NCBI GenBank assembly: GCA_951812925.1
Contig: OX638370.1
Location: forward strand, 46,875,948-46,939,947
Direction of reading: 5' to 3'
Source of the DNA: Calliopum simillimum
Taxonomy: Eukaryota > Arthropoda > Insecta > Diptera > Lauxaniidae
DNA length: 64,000 bases
This document shows positions 11,476-21,460 of the stretch, piece after piece. Both the position numbers and the translations under genes were made by a program. Each line of letters begins with the position of its first letter. Position 1 is the first letter of the stretch. The notes beneath the pieces were generated by a model that did no database searches, had not been told where the DNA came from, and was given only the letters and a program-made list of their open reading frames with translations.

Positions 11476-11607
11476 ATGGACGACGAAAAACTTATATCTG
11501 CTGTGGAAAAAAATTAATGCTTTTATAACAAAAATAAGGCGGAATACAAGCTTCCAGACAAAAAAGGAATATTTGGCATAGCATTGCCCAAGAAATGGGA
11601 GCATCTG
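11476..11607 (+). pseudogene. MADF-domain protein, first exon (Harbinger accessory gene)
   Basis: ATG at 11,476 opens MDDEKLISAVEK, followed by an in-frame TAA and then CFYNKNKAEYK. After a frame shift the sequence reads IWHSIAQEMGAS and ends at a CTG|GTAAGA donor (GT at 11,608). The series LI-AV-, LYN-YK, IW-IA-EMG is the standard MADF (Myb/SANT-like) DNA-binding domain used by PIF/Harbinger accessory proteins. The sequence changes look like a Tyr codon and a Glu codon turned into Asn and stop. The matching last exon is 16,876-17,251. Confidence 0.75.
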
Positions 11608-11615
11608 GTAAGATA

Positions 11616-11940
11616 ATTATATCCTATACCGAAGGTATATTCACTTTGTCCTTCCGTTTGTAACGCAGAAAAGGAGGCGTGGTAGATATAGAAAAGTATA
11701 TATTCTTGATCAGCGTCATCCTGAGTTGATATAGCCATGTCCGCCTGTCTGGCTGGCTGCTGGCTGGGTGGCTGGCTGCGTGTGGAAATACAATTTGTGG
11801 GAAAACTGAGGAAGATAAATCAATGAACAATGGTACACTGCGTCCGCCGTCAAAGTTAGCTAGTGGGATTGAATCTGAGCGAAATCGGTCAACGGACACG
11901 CCTGCCGGCCACACAAAAAATATGGAAGAGATACAGTTTA
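11616..11940 (-). mobile_element. mini-me-like module
   Basis: Contains, on the minus strand, GACCGATTTCGCTC..., a CCAGCCAGCAGCCAG run, GGACATGGCTATATC, ATCAAGAATATATA and CCACGCCTCC, in the same order as the copy at 31,000-31,300 (plus strand). In Diptera this core, flanked by TA and GTCY-type microsatellites, marks mini-me/DINE-type elements. It sits in the first intron of the MADF gene. Confidence 0.75.
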
Positions 11941-12009
11941 GCTCACATCGCGATTTTTTTTTTTACGACAAATAGTGTTATTTAAATAAATAAAAATTGT
12001 GTAAAAAAA

Positions 12010-12090
12010 AAGTGTCGCCCGGATCTGGTTTCGAAGATATAGCCATCGGAAGTTGCGGATATAGCTTTTCTAAAAATATATATAAGTTAA
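12010..12090 (+). repeat. Relic of the family A foldback arm
   Basis: A GATATAGCCATCGGAAG phrase followed by GCGGATATAG and a TATAAGTT motif matches arm sequence of 9661-9760 and 61,650-61,730 at low similarity. A mirrored relic is at about 41,700-41,790. Confidence 0.45.
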
Positions 12091-12279
12091 AAACGGCTGC
12101 ATTGATTGTGAGGGTGATAACCCATTTAGGTATAAATTTTTTTTTTGAGTTTAAAACTTAAAACTTTCGTACAACTGAAATGTTGCTTTAAACTTGCGTC
12201 AAACACGAAAGTTGAAAGTCGTCATAAAGTTGCATAAGTATCTTTTCATCCAAGACACAGACCTTTTGGTTCAACAGTT

Positions 12280-12468
12280 TTAAATGCTCATATTGTTGTT
12301 ATGACATCTCAAAACGTGGATGGAAGTTGAAGTCTGCTGATTTTCCGGAGAGATCGGCCCTTTTGATTTTGCTGTGATTGGAGAAAGACGTGCGCCATAA
12401 ACACTGCGCAGAAAAATAAAGTTTTTGTCAGGAAGCAGATCAATTAATTTAAATAATTCAACATACAA
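12280..12468 (-). other. Unidentified coding-like segment
   Basis: A 62-codon minus-strand frame with balanced codon use reads KLIDLLPDKNF, VYGARLSPITAKSKGPISPE and NQQTSTSIHVL and ends at a TAA. I do not recognise the family. It lies within the intron region of the Harbinger MADF gene and could be part of an inserted element or captured sequence. It has no convincing start. Confidence 0.3.
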
Positions 12469-12559
12469 AGTTGTGGAATAAAGATTATTGAATGCGGTAT
12501 TAAGAATTTTTAATGAATTTTGGTAAATTCCTTATACCAAAACTATCGAGAAGCAGACA

Positions 12560-12895
12560 GTGGTCTTTGCATATGGCATTGTACGAGCATCCAGCCTTTA
12601 CGTACCTAAGAAGTTCCATCAAGTAGCTCCAGAGAGGGAACCAACGACTACAGAATCTAAAAAGTCGGTTTCTTCAAGAACATTGAAATCCCGCCATCGG
12701 GTACTCAGAAGACACCATTTATTGTACCATTTATTGAAGACACCATTTATTGTACTACGAAAGCTGTCACAAACGATCTTCATCTGGAGAAACTCAGCAG
12801 CTTCATCCACGATTCATCTAAGTTTAGGAATCTTAAGCAGCATATACAAATTTCATCACCTGCCTTCGAGGAAACATCAAATCAGATAAGCTTTT
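12560..12895 (+). other. Unidentified coding-like segment with a 28-bp internal duplication
   Basis: One plus-strand frame reads TKAVTNDLHLEKLSSFIHD and SSKFRNLKQHIQISSPAFEE, which looks like real protein. Upstream the same sense continues in another frame (SEDTIYC). The duplication of GAAGACACCATTTATTGTAC plus 8 bp at about 12,708-12,763 shifts the frame by one. No family was recognised. It could belong to the middle part of the Harbinger element or to a captured gene piece. Confidence 0.3.
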
Positions 12896-12899
12896 ATTA

Positions 12900-13239
12900 T
12901 ATTTTATATAAATAAATTTGAAGTATATAGTTATGTTGCACCTTTTAACAGAAAAATTTGCATATTCATGTATATTCTCATATAATATATATGAATTTAA
13001 AACGACATTCAAAAAGCCATCCTGGCATAAATTCTCATTATTTATCTAAATATCTCATTACTTTTGCTTAATAAATTTGAAAGAAAAGAAATTGATTTAT
13101 GGATCGAACTTAACTAAAACTTAATTTCATAACCTAAAATCTATGATAGTGAAAATACCTATATATACTTAAAATTGCTTAATTTAACCTTAAAATAACC
13201 TTAAATACATATATTTATATCAGAGTTGGGCAAATTGCA
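12900..13239. other. AT-rich, nothing recognised
   Basis: Only A/T-rich sequence with no domain-bearing frame or shared repeat. Confidence 0.4.
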
Positions 13240-13425
13240 TTACCTTTTTAATGCATTGAGTTAGTAATGCTAATGCAAAAAATCATTGCATTGATTTTTG
13301 GAATTTAATGCTATTGAAAAAATCTATTGCATTGATTTTTGAAATTTAATGCTATTTAAAAATCTATTGCAATAATTTTTGAAATTTATTGCTATTTCAA
13401 AATCTATTGAAATAATTTTTGAAAT
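13240..13425 (+). repeat. AT-rich tandem repeat at edge of assembly gap
   Basis: Successive degenerate units of about 45 bp contain CTATTG(C/A)A(T/A)T(G/A)ATTTTTG(A/G)AATTTA. The array runs straight into the N gap, so the gap is probably collapsed repeat. Confidence 0.7.
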
Positions 13426-13625
13426 NNNNNNNNNNNNNNNNNNNNNNNNNNNNNNNNNNNNNNNNNNNNNNNNNNNNNNNNNNNNNNNNNNNNNNNNNNN
13501 NNNNNNNNNNNNNNNNNNNNNNNNNNNNNNNNNNNNNNNNNNNNNNNNNNNNNNNNNNNNNNNNNNNNNNNNNNNNNNNNNNNNNNNNNNNNNNNNNNNN
13601 NNNNNNNNNNNNNNNNNNNNNNNNN
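13426..13625. other. Assembly gap (200 N)
   Basis: 200 unknown bases. Any open frame across it is artificial. Confidence 0.99.
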
Positions 13626-13908
13626 ATATATATACTTACCTAACCTTAAAACTACTTAATATATAAAAAGTTACTTAGAAAAAAAAAAAGAAATCATAAA
13701 CAAAATGGCTGAAACTAAACTAAATGAAATTTAATTTTCCTAAACTTTAATATATATTTAATATATACACTAATTATATATAAGAATCAAAACAGAAAAA
13801 AAAATAATTTAAATCATATAATACTTAAATCTAAATCAAATTAAATGAACAAATCTTCATAAGTATTATGGTCTTAAAAATTAAAGAATCCTTTCTAAAT
13901 TTGAATAA

Positions 13909-15263
13909 TAGCCCAGGAAAATAAGACGAAAAAAGAGCTTCTGTGCGAAAAAATTCCCAGTGGAAATTTTTACCGGAATTGTCTTTATTTATGCATGATA
14001 CACAAACTGTGAAAAGTCCATTGCAAAGTCGTGTGCGCATAAAAAGTTATTCGGGCTCAAAGGTCGCTAAAATCAGTTTTTTGCAAATATCTCGCTAATG
14101 CTAACTTTTACAGAAAAATGTTGGTCCCCAATTTTGTAGCACAAGAAATTTCCTACAAAAATAAATTAAAAGTATTTGCGTACGACTTCTAGTTTAGGAG
14201 ATCACCCAATTTAAAAAGTTGTTAACAGTTATGATATGAAATACTACCTATGAGTTTATATTAAAATATCTTACTTTTTAAATTGCAATAACTCTTAAAT
14301 GGGAAGTTGTACAAACAAAATTAAAATGCCGTTTGAAAGATAATTTAATTTTCTATATACCGTACAAAATTTTTTTTTTCGAACGGCTCATGACCTTAAA
14401 AATATTCTTGAATAACCGTTAAGCCTTCGAAATTACTGGTTTTTTAAGGATATCTGCGAATTGGTAAGTACTAAGAAAAAAAGTAAGGGGACCAAATTTG
14501 GAGAAAATTACAAGATCTACAAAAAATAAGCGATATATGTACACATAAAAGTAACCGTGTAGAAGATATTCAATAGAAACCGGTTTTTTGGCATTTTAAG
14601 GGTTTTTTTGGAATATCTTCTAAACGGTTACTTCTATATGTACACATATTGCTTATTTTTTGTAGATCTTGTAATTCTCTACAAATTTGGTCCCATTACT
14701 TTTTTTCGTAGTACTTACCAATTCGCAGATATCCTTAAAAAAACAGTAATTTCGAAGCCTTAACGGTTATTCAAGAATATTTTTAAGGTCATGAGCCGTT
14801 CGAAAAAAAAATTTTGTACGGTATATAGAAAATTAAATTATCTTTCAAACGGCATTTTAATTTTGTTTGTACAACTTCCCATTGAAGAGTTATTGCAATT
14901 TAAAAAGTAAGATATTTTAATATAAACTCATAGGTAGTATTTCATATCATAACTGTTAACAACTTTTTAAATTGGGTGATCTCCTAAACTAGAAGTCGTA
15001 CGCAAATACTTTTAACTTATTTTTGTAGGAAATTTCCTGTGCTACAAAATTGGGGACCAACATTTTTCTGTAAAAGTTAGCATTAGCGAGATATTTGCAA
15101 AAAACTGATTTTAGCGACCTTTAAGCCCGAATAACTTTTTATGCGCACACGACTTTGCAATGGACTTTTCACAGTTTGTGTATCATGCATAAATAAACAC
15201 AATTCCGGTGAAAAATTTCCACTGGGAATTTTTTCGCAGAAAATGTCTTAATTTCCTGGGCTA
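13909..15263. mobile_element. Palindromic foldback element, 1.36 kb, probable TAA duplication
   Basis: Left end TAGCCCAGGAAAATAAGAC mirrors right end ...CCTGGGCTA. TAA lies on both sides (13,906-13,908 and 15,264-15,266). The arms are highly similar, including ATGCATGATACACAAACTGTG and GGGAAGTTGTACAAAC-type phrases. The centre near 14,580 has AAGTAACCGTGTAGAAG mirrored. The open frame 13,831-14,040 is a shadow. A partial solo copy lies at 21,290-21,460. Confidence 0.85.
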
Positions 15264-15266
15264 TAA

Positions 15267-16875
15267 TTAAAATCATGAAATATTTTAAACAAGAATCTTA
15301 AATAATCTTCAGACCATACATCATGAATGACATTTAAAGAAAATAGTACTTAATTTGTTTAAAACCTAAAGATTTGGATTTAACTATTTTTATTTTTACA
15401 TAATGAAATCATAATACATACAGCCATCACTGTAATTGGTAATTGCAGATAGTTTTCTTTTTTTTATAAAAATGATTTTTTTTTAAGTTTAGCATGAGAA
15501 AAAAAAAGATAAAGAAAAAGAAGAATTTAAGATTGTTTACAACAAGAAGAAGAAGAAAAATAGTAAAGTTGAATTGAAGTAAAAGAGATCAAAAGCTCTC
15601 TCTAACATTTTAACAAAAGAAAGAAAAGCATTGTAAAACAAAAACAAATAGCTATATTCGAAAATATCATTGATAATCTAGGTTTTGAGTACCATCTCCA
15701 ACAGAACATCAGGCCTGCTGATTACGTGGGAGTATGCGTGAGTAACCCAAAATTTATAGAGTTTTTGTTTGAGTAAGCTTTCGGTAACGCTCTTTGTTTT
15801 GGTTTTGTAAAGACAAAAGAGAGAAAAAAAAAATGCAATTGTCAAAGTGCACAAGAAGTGCAGAGTAAAATTTTGTTTGCTATTTTTTGTTTTGGTCATT
15901 AAGTGACATAAAGATTTGCATAGAGTAAGCATTAAAAGAGATGAAATCTTAACATACTGTAATCCTAAAACTGTTAAGATTATTATTTTCTATAAACCTT
16001 AATATTTACATTTCGATTTCTTTTATTATAACATTTATTTTATATTTAACATTAAATGCTGTCTTATAAGATATATTATAGTTTTTCGAACATTATTCTC
16101 ATTCTTTTTAGTATGAAAATTATACATACATGAATAAAATTTTTATAACGTTCTCTACATGAATTCGAACTAAATTTTTTTCATTTAGCCATGAAATAAG
16201 GAATTAGGATGTAAGGCAATGTGGGCTAATAAAGCCAAAAGTATCTTTTTTATTAGCAGGTTGGGCGGGTATAGACCGAGAGGACAAATAAGACCTAATG
16301 TTCCTTTCACTTCTATTCACCCTTTTAGAATAAACAGATTTAGCATACATAATTGGTATTTATCTTCTCCAAATATAAATTTTATTACCTTTGTCGGTTT
16401 TTGTATCTTGACCATCATATACTCTGCACACAATTTTTAATATAATGTGACCTTCTCGTAACGTTTCTGAAAGGCAACCCCACTCCCATTTTCCGTGAGC
16501 TACGACTGCAGCAGAGCAAGGTGTGCAGAACCGGCCTTTAGGATACGTGCCCTAGTAGTTAGAGGTACAGTTTGTTACATGATTTCCAAGATATGGGTCT
16601 CATATGAAAGGTAATTTAATAAGCTACACTATTGATCCAGAGTTTTTGAAATCTGGCTTGTAGTTTTGGAGATATTACGACTTTTCTTGTACACAAGATA
16701 CACAAGGGAGTGTAGAAAATGTAACTCACACTAAGGTAGTGGGCCGTCCTCTCATTCGCAGTGGCCACTGATGTAAACAATAAGCTCCCTGAAACGGCAT
16801 CTCATTCCACGACCGTAAATTAAAAAGAATTTTATTTTTATATTACTCGTAAACACTAGCAGTTTTTATTTACAG
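15267..16875. other. AT-rich interior of the Harbinger element, no gene recognised
   Basis: Contains A-rich and AAG-rich tracts (15,480-15,640) and a 73-codon frame at 16,219-16,440 without recognisable features. It would lie in the large intron of the MADF gene. Confidence 0.35.
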
Positions 16876-17251
16876 AGTACGCTTGAATACAGCACAAAAG
16901 GAAAACTTATTTCCGGCACCATTATCGCCAGTCTCCCCGCTTTCAGCGGTATCACCAATAGTAATAATTGATGAACAGGTTTCGACCGAAAGCTCGCAAT
17001 CTCCTGGTAACCAGTCACCCTACCAAGCAGCACGAAAATCCAAAAAAAAGTGCTGCTAATTCGCTGATTTGGTAGGCGTTTTTAGAAATGAAGTCGCACG
17101 GAGAGAAAAACTTGAGAATTTGGTACTCCATGGTTTTGGCAGTATGATAACGGCAGCTATTAATGAGCTGTCGGCTGAAAATCAAGCTCTTGCAATACAT
17201 GGATGTACCGAACTCGTGATGGATCTGAAAGCATCTGAAATATATAAATAA
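16876..17251 (+). pseudogene. MADF-type accessory gene, last exon
   Basis: A TTATTTACAG acceptor ends at 16,875. The reading frame that follows gives SPVSPLSAVSPIVIIDEQV, a lysine/arginine patch (ARKSKKKCC), an in-frame TAA at 17,054-17,056, and then EVARREKLENLVLHGFGSM and ALAIHGCTELVMDLKASE before the final TAA. A serine/proline-rich linker and a C-terminal helical end are typical of MADF/Myb-SANT proteins encoded by PIF/Harbinger elements. AATAAA follows the stop at once. The premature stop marks it as dead. Confidence 0.6.
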
Positions 17252-17279
17252 AATGTATAATTATCACCTTTGTTCTGTA

Positions 17280-17460
17280 AAGATTGTTTTTTTAAGCCCG
17301 ATAGAACTTGAAATTGTAAAAAAAACACAAAAAAATTAAATGATAATGATTTCGGCTGTTCTTGACGAAGGCGGTGCTTGAAAAATTTTTTGATTGCAAT
17401 TTATTTTTTTGTGTCATTTTTTACAATTTCAAGTTCTTTCGAGCTTAAAAAAACAATCTT
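17280..17460. mobile_element. Tc1/mariner-type MITE, 181 bp, TA duplication
   Basis: Ends AAGATTGTTTTTTTAAGC and its inverted copy, flanked by TA at 17,278-17,279 and 17,461-17,462. The TIR continues through CGATAGAACTTGAAATTG. A longer relative starts at 49,916. The MITE lies 28 bp after the MADF stop. Confidence 0.85.
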
Positions 17461-17707
17461 TAGTGCAAAACACATACAATCTTCAGTATAAAATTTCCAC
17501 AACAATAATACTTTTCGAAGTATGATAATTTTATATTGAACTAATTAAACAGTCATTTTTGCAATTTTTCAACAACAGACGCAAGCAAGTGTTAACATGG
17601 AAATTGATTACATATGTTTCGGCTACTTCCACATACATATTTATATATTTTTCATATATAAACATGTATATAGCCTCATCAGATCAGTTTTAGTTAAATC
17701 TTGCCAG

Positions 17708-17782
17708 AAACCGTACTCGAACCTGTGACTCCGGTTTCTAATGAAAGAAACGCGGTGCTTAAGCGAATGCGCTATACGTCAC
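17708..17782 (-). repeat. tRNA-like sequence (left arm)
   Basis: On the minus strand: an A-box-like TATAGCGCATTCGCTTAAGC, an anticodon-arm-like GTTTC...GAAAC stem, and a B box GGTTCGAGTAC. There is no matching acceptor stem. It is probably a SINE head or a tRNA-derived portion of the foldback element. Confidence 0.6.
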
Positions 17783-18300
17783 GAGTAAACTCTCTGAACA
17801 GGATCGCCATTATGAGTAAATCATAAGGCTCACTAGCGCCGTCTGTTGTGAAAAATTGCCAAATAGTTAGTTGGTAACACACTCTGGTTTTGAGACATGC
17901 TACGCTAGCTACAATTAAAACCTACAAGGGCGGATTTGTTTTCCACATACAATGCAAATGACTGTTTAATTAGTTCAATATAAAATTATCATACTTCAAT
18001 TTAGAAAAAGCGCGTTGGTACTTTCATTAGTACTATACAAGCAAAAAACAGTCAATAAACTATCTTCATAATTTATCTAGGGGAACCTGCCTATCCATCA
18101 TTAAAATTCTCGTAATTTCGAGAGCCTGCATTGTATGTGGAAAACAAATCCGCCCTTGTAGGTTTTAATTGTAGCTAGCGTAGCATGTCTCAAGACCAGA
18201 GTGTGTTACCAACTAACAATTTGGCAATTTTTCACAACAGACGGCGCTAGTGAGCCTTATGATTTACTCATAATGGCGATCCTGTTCAGAGAGTGTACTC

Positions 18301-18376
18301 GTGACGTATAGCGCATTCGCTTAAGCACCGCGTTTCTTTCATTAGAAACCGGAGTCACAGGTTCGAGTACGGTTTC
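18301..18376 (+). repeat. tRNA-like sequence (right arm)
   Basis: Mirror copy of the tRNA-like unit at 17,708-17,782, now on the plus strand, with the same A box, stem and B box. The two units face each other across the loop. Confidence 0.6.
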
Positions 18377-18529
18377 TGGCAAGATTTAACTAAAACTGAT
18401 CTGATGAGGCTATATACATGTTTATATATGAAAAATATATAAATATGTATGTGGAAGTAGCCGAAACATATGTAATCAATTTCCATGTTAACACTTGCTT
18501 GCGTCTGTTGTTGAAAAATTGCAAAAATG

Positions 18530-18643
18530 ACTGTTTAATTAGTTCAATATAAAATAATCATACTTCAATTTAGAAAAAGCGCGTTGGTACTTTCATTAGT
18601 ACTATACAAGCAAAAAAACAGTCAATAAACTATCTTCATAATA
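18530..18643 (+). repeat. 115-bp module, also at 17,950-18,066 and 49,506-49,628
   Basis: All copies contain GTTTAATTAGTTCAATATAAA, CATACTTCAATT and GTACTTTCATTAGTACTATA and run into CAGTCAATAAACT. Two copies belong to the foldback element here; the third, in reverse orientation, interrupts the mariner element at 49.5 kb. Confidence 0.75.
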
Positions 18644-18808
18644 ATACTTTTCCTTATAAGCTTAAGTAAACTCACTTTCCAATGTTTGGCCATCTTTGAT
18701 TACATATTGTTTTTTAGAATTAAAAGCTTAATAAACCAAACTAGGTTAAAAAAAAAAAAAATTAACAGTTGCTAAAGTAAAATCACTTTATATTCATGTG
18801 ATATATAC

Positions 18809-19460
18809 CTCCATCGTGCTGACTGCCATAACCTCCAATGCTTACTGATGTGAAGGTATATTTTGCGTCACATACCGCAATAAGGACAATGCTGAAAAAC
18901 TTTTTACAGTTGAAAAACGTTGTACCGGAATTCGGGGGACATTTAATGGCAATATGCTTCCCATCGATAGCGCCCAGGAAGTTCGGAATGTTCCACATGC
19001 TATAAAAATCCTTAGCAATGTCCTCATATTGAGATGTGGTCGGCTCACTGACGTACACTGGCGATAGCATATGCCACAGGACATCGCAAACTTCTAATAT
19101 AATGTACCGTACAGTCGTCTTTCCTAATTTGTAAGGCCACGCGATGGCTTGAGTTGGTACGCCATGCGCTAAATACCTGAAAATTAAAAATTATTATTTG
19201 TAAAATTAAATTTTAATTAGTGTTGTATGACTACTCACAAAAGTGTAAGGGAAAGTCGTTCCTCGGCACCAATTCGTTTACAAGGCGTAGCAGCAACTCA
19301 TAGACATGTGGCGTCATACGAGTGTGTTTGAAGAGTTGCTCCTCGTCCATCTCTTTAATTTTTTGGAAGACTCCTCGCTGATACCTCCAGAAAACCAGTC
19401 TCTATTTATAGGGCCAACTGACCATCTTCTAATACTGCGCTCCTGCATTTTTATTAGCTT
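18809..19460 (-). pseudogene. PIF/Harbinger transposase (DDE_Tnp_4 type), 5' part
   Basis: Minus-strand motifs in order: RSIRRWSVGPINRD (about 19,460-19,400), FQKIKEMDEEQLFKHTRMTP, GAEERLSLTL, then after a 62-bp intron (19,177-19,238, GTGAGT...TTTTCAG) YLAHGVPTQAIAWPYKLGK, PTTSQYEDIAKDFY, NFLGAIDGKHIAIKCPP and SIVLIAVCDAKYTF, ending at GSQHDGG. AIDGKH and the CDA-Y region carry two expected catalytic aspartates. Two one-base frame breaks lie near 19,350 and 19,255. A donor-like G|GTATAT follows the DGG codons at 18,807-18,808, but the last exon with the terminal acidic residue was not found. It abuts the right TIR of the Harbinger element. Confidence 0.85.
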
Positions 19461-19669
19461 ATAAAAAGCAACCAACAAAAAGAAAAAATCGCATATAAAA
19501 TCGCCTTCCATATTCAAACTTGCTTCCTTGTTTACAAAAACAGAAATAATTTACAGATGTCAGATGACAGTTCGAACGCTGCGCGCCGTTTTCACTAATC
19601 GATGCTAAGTAAAAAAGCAACCGTGACGTTTCGTTACGAAACGATACTTCTTGGCTAATTCTACCATAA

Positions 19670-20223
19670 CTATGTCCATGCAACGTTGATGTGGATTTTT
19701 ATGTCAAGAGGAACTGTCGAATCCTAATGTTACTATCATTAAAAGATTTTTTAAATGATATTCATCCCATTCTAATGCCACACTTTCACAAAGTCTTTCG
19801 GTAGATTTATTAAGCCTTTCTTAGAGAGAAACAACTACTTCAATTTCAGTAACGCTACAACCTTTTGGTAGACATTCAGTCATCGCTTTCTGAACAACAT
19901 CATAACACGGATAAATTATGCAATTAATTTTTACAATGTCGTGCGCTAATGACTTGTAATTGTTAACTGTAAAATTTTGCGAAAAATAGAAGGCTCAAGC
20001 GCTTTTAGGAGAATGTTTTTTTATACTACATATGATCATTTTCCCCAACATCCAGCTTTTTGTTATTAAGCAAACATTCACTTTTTTCACCAATTCTGGA
20101 AGCTAGTATAACACATTCCATACTGTATGTTGATATTATTTCCTTTGCACGTTTGTACATCGTGCGCTTGCCAACATCTTCGTCTTTGTGCATCCTTTTC
20201 CTTCCAGAGTTGCTACTTATTTT
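19670..20223 (-). pseudogene. Transib/RAG1-like recombinase relic, N-side piece
   Basis: Minus-strand reading gives KRTMYKRAKEIIST with a stop at about 20,026, then from about 19,975 KINCIIYPCYDVVQKAMTE, CLPKGCSVTEIEVVVSL, an in-frame TAA, ERLNKSTERLCESV and LMIVTLGFDSSS followed by a TGA. IYP-Y--V--A---C-P---VTE---V-L, and GFDGSSG carrying the first catalytic aspartate, are the hallmarks I recall for Transib-type transposases. The TGA sits where glycine of GFDGSSG is expected. The frame runs into the Harbinger insertion at 19,669 and continues in the same frame at 11,220 once the insertion and one TAA are ignored. Confidence 0.65.
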
Positions 20224-20465
20224 CGTTTTTTTTTATTTGTGTGGATGACCACGGTTTTCACTACCACTTCTCGTTTTTATAATACAATTTTTAAAACACT
20301 TTCAAACGGGAAAAAACTCACAAGACTAAAATTTTTTGGAAACATAACTGGAAACGCGTACTGTAATTATTTTCTATGATATTTTTAAAGTGAAGTCAAA
20401 TTTTTAAATTGACATATCTCGTAAACTGCAAAAGGTAGGAAAAAAAATTTTACATATAGTACGGG

Positions 20466-21185
20466 AGCCGGCAATACTAAAAGTGCCGTCATCGCGGATT
20501 CTGAAATTGTTAATGCAAAATGGTAGTTTACACTAAGACGAATAAGAAAAGCTTGGTCAGCATGGTTGTAGCCTGGCAAAAATATTTTTAAATGGTGTTT
20601 GAATTATTAAATTTACGGAATGTTTTGCCGTCAACGCGGATTTTGATCAATCTTAATATTAATCGATGGTAAATTTCATAACCTTTCAGAAAAAATCCGG
20701 CCGACCAATTTTTTTTGCCGAAAATGACCGGCAGACCTATTATAATGGTGGGTACAATTTCTCTGTTATCACGGAAATTTGTTTTTTTTTTTTTTTTTTT
20801 TAATTAACGTGTTTTAATGTCAAATTTAAAAATATCTTGGTATGCGAGCTTAGAAACTGCCAGAAGTACCCACTGTCGCACCATTAAAATAGGTCTGCCG
20901 GTCATTTTCGGCAAAAAAAATTTGGTCGGCCGGACCAAAAAATTTAAAAATATTTTCTGAATGGTTATGAAATTTACCATCGATTAATATTAAGATTGAT
21001 CAAAATCCGAGATGACGGCAAAACATTCCGAAAATTTAATAATTCAAAAACCATTTAAAAATATTTCTGCCAGGCTACAACCATGCTGACCAAGATTTTC
21101 TTATTCGTCTTAGTGTAAACTACCATTTTGCATTAAAAATTTCAGAATCCGCGATGACGGCACTTAGTATTGCTGGCTCCTCGCC
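20466..21185. mobile_element. Foldback element, about 0.72 kb
   Basis: Left GAGCCGGCAATACTAA mirrors right TTAGTATTGCTGGCTC. The arms share GTGCCGTCATCGCGGATT, GTAGTTTACACTAAGACGAA and GACCGGCAGACCTATT. The short loop near 20,770-20,850 contains a poly-T run. No clear target duplication is seen. Confidence 0.8.
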
Positions 21186-21289
21186 TAATATTTTTATAGG
21201 TAATTTTTTGAGCTACAAAAAACTTTTTAAAATTTTTCTCTGGGAGTAACCGTTTGAAAGATGTTTTTTTTAAAAAAAAAAAAAAAAAA

Positions 21290-21460
21290 AAAATTTATTC
21301 TTCCAACCTTTGACATTGAATAACATTTTATGCGCATACGATTTCGCAATGGTCTTTGCACACTTTATTTTTCATGTATAAATAAAGACTATTCCGGTGA
21401 AAAAATTTACTTCATACAATGGGAAATTTTCCGTCTTTCTCCCTTGTGCTATAGGCCTAT
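21290..21460 (+). repeat. Solo arm fragment of the 13.9-kb foldback family
   Basis: Matches the right arm of the palindrome at 15,130-15,263 (ATTTTATGCGCATACGATTTCGCAATGG versus its arm, TTCCGGTGAAAAA, GGGAAATTTT). Diverged single copy. Confidence 0.65.

Larger units (their letters stand above)
17505..18545. mobile_element. Foldback element carrying an inverted pair of tRNA-like sequences
   Basis: Left arm 17,505-17,948 is mirrored at 18,132-18,545. Both arms hold a tRNA-like unit in opposite orientation (see separate entries) next to GACGGCGCTAGTGAGCC. The loop contains a further copy of the terminal 115-bp module in direct orientation to the right flank. It was inserted inside the Harbinger element between the MADF gene and the transposase. 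Confidence 0.8.
11224..19666. mobile_element. PIF/Harbinger transposon with MADF gene and transposase, loaded with insertions
   Basis: The left end TGGTAGAATTAGCCAAGAAG (11,224) is repeated inverted at the right end (to 19,666); similarity continues through CGTTTCGTTACG. TAA flanks both ends (11,221-11,223 and 19,667-19,669), the Harbinger-type target duplication. Inside are a plus-strand MADF-domain gene starting next to the left end and a minus-strand DDE transposase starting next to the right end, the usual two-gene convergent plan. The 8.4-kb length, against roughly 3-5 kb expected, reflects later insertions: a mini-me module, a 1.36-kb palindrome, a TA-flanked MITE and a tRNA-bearing foldback. 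Both genes are broken. Confidence 0.85.

Noticed and set aside
13379..13666. Open frames spanning the N gap
   Set aside because: Unknown bases cannot support a coding call.
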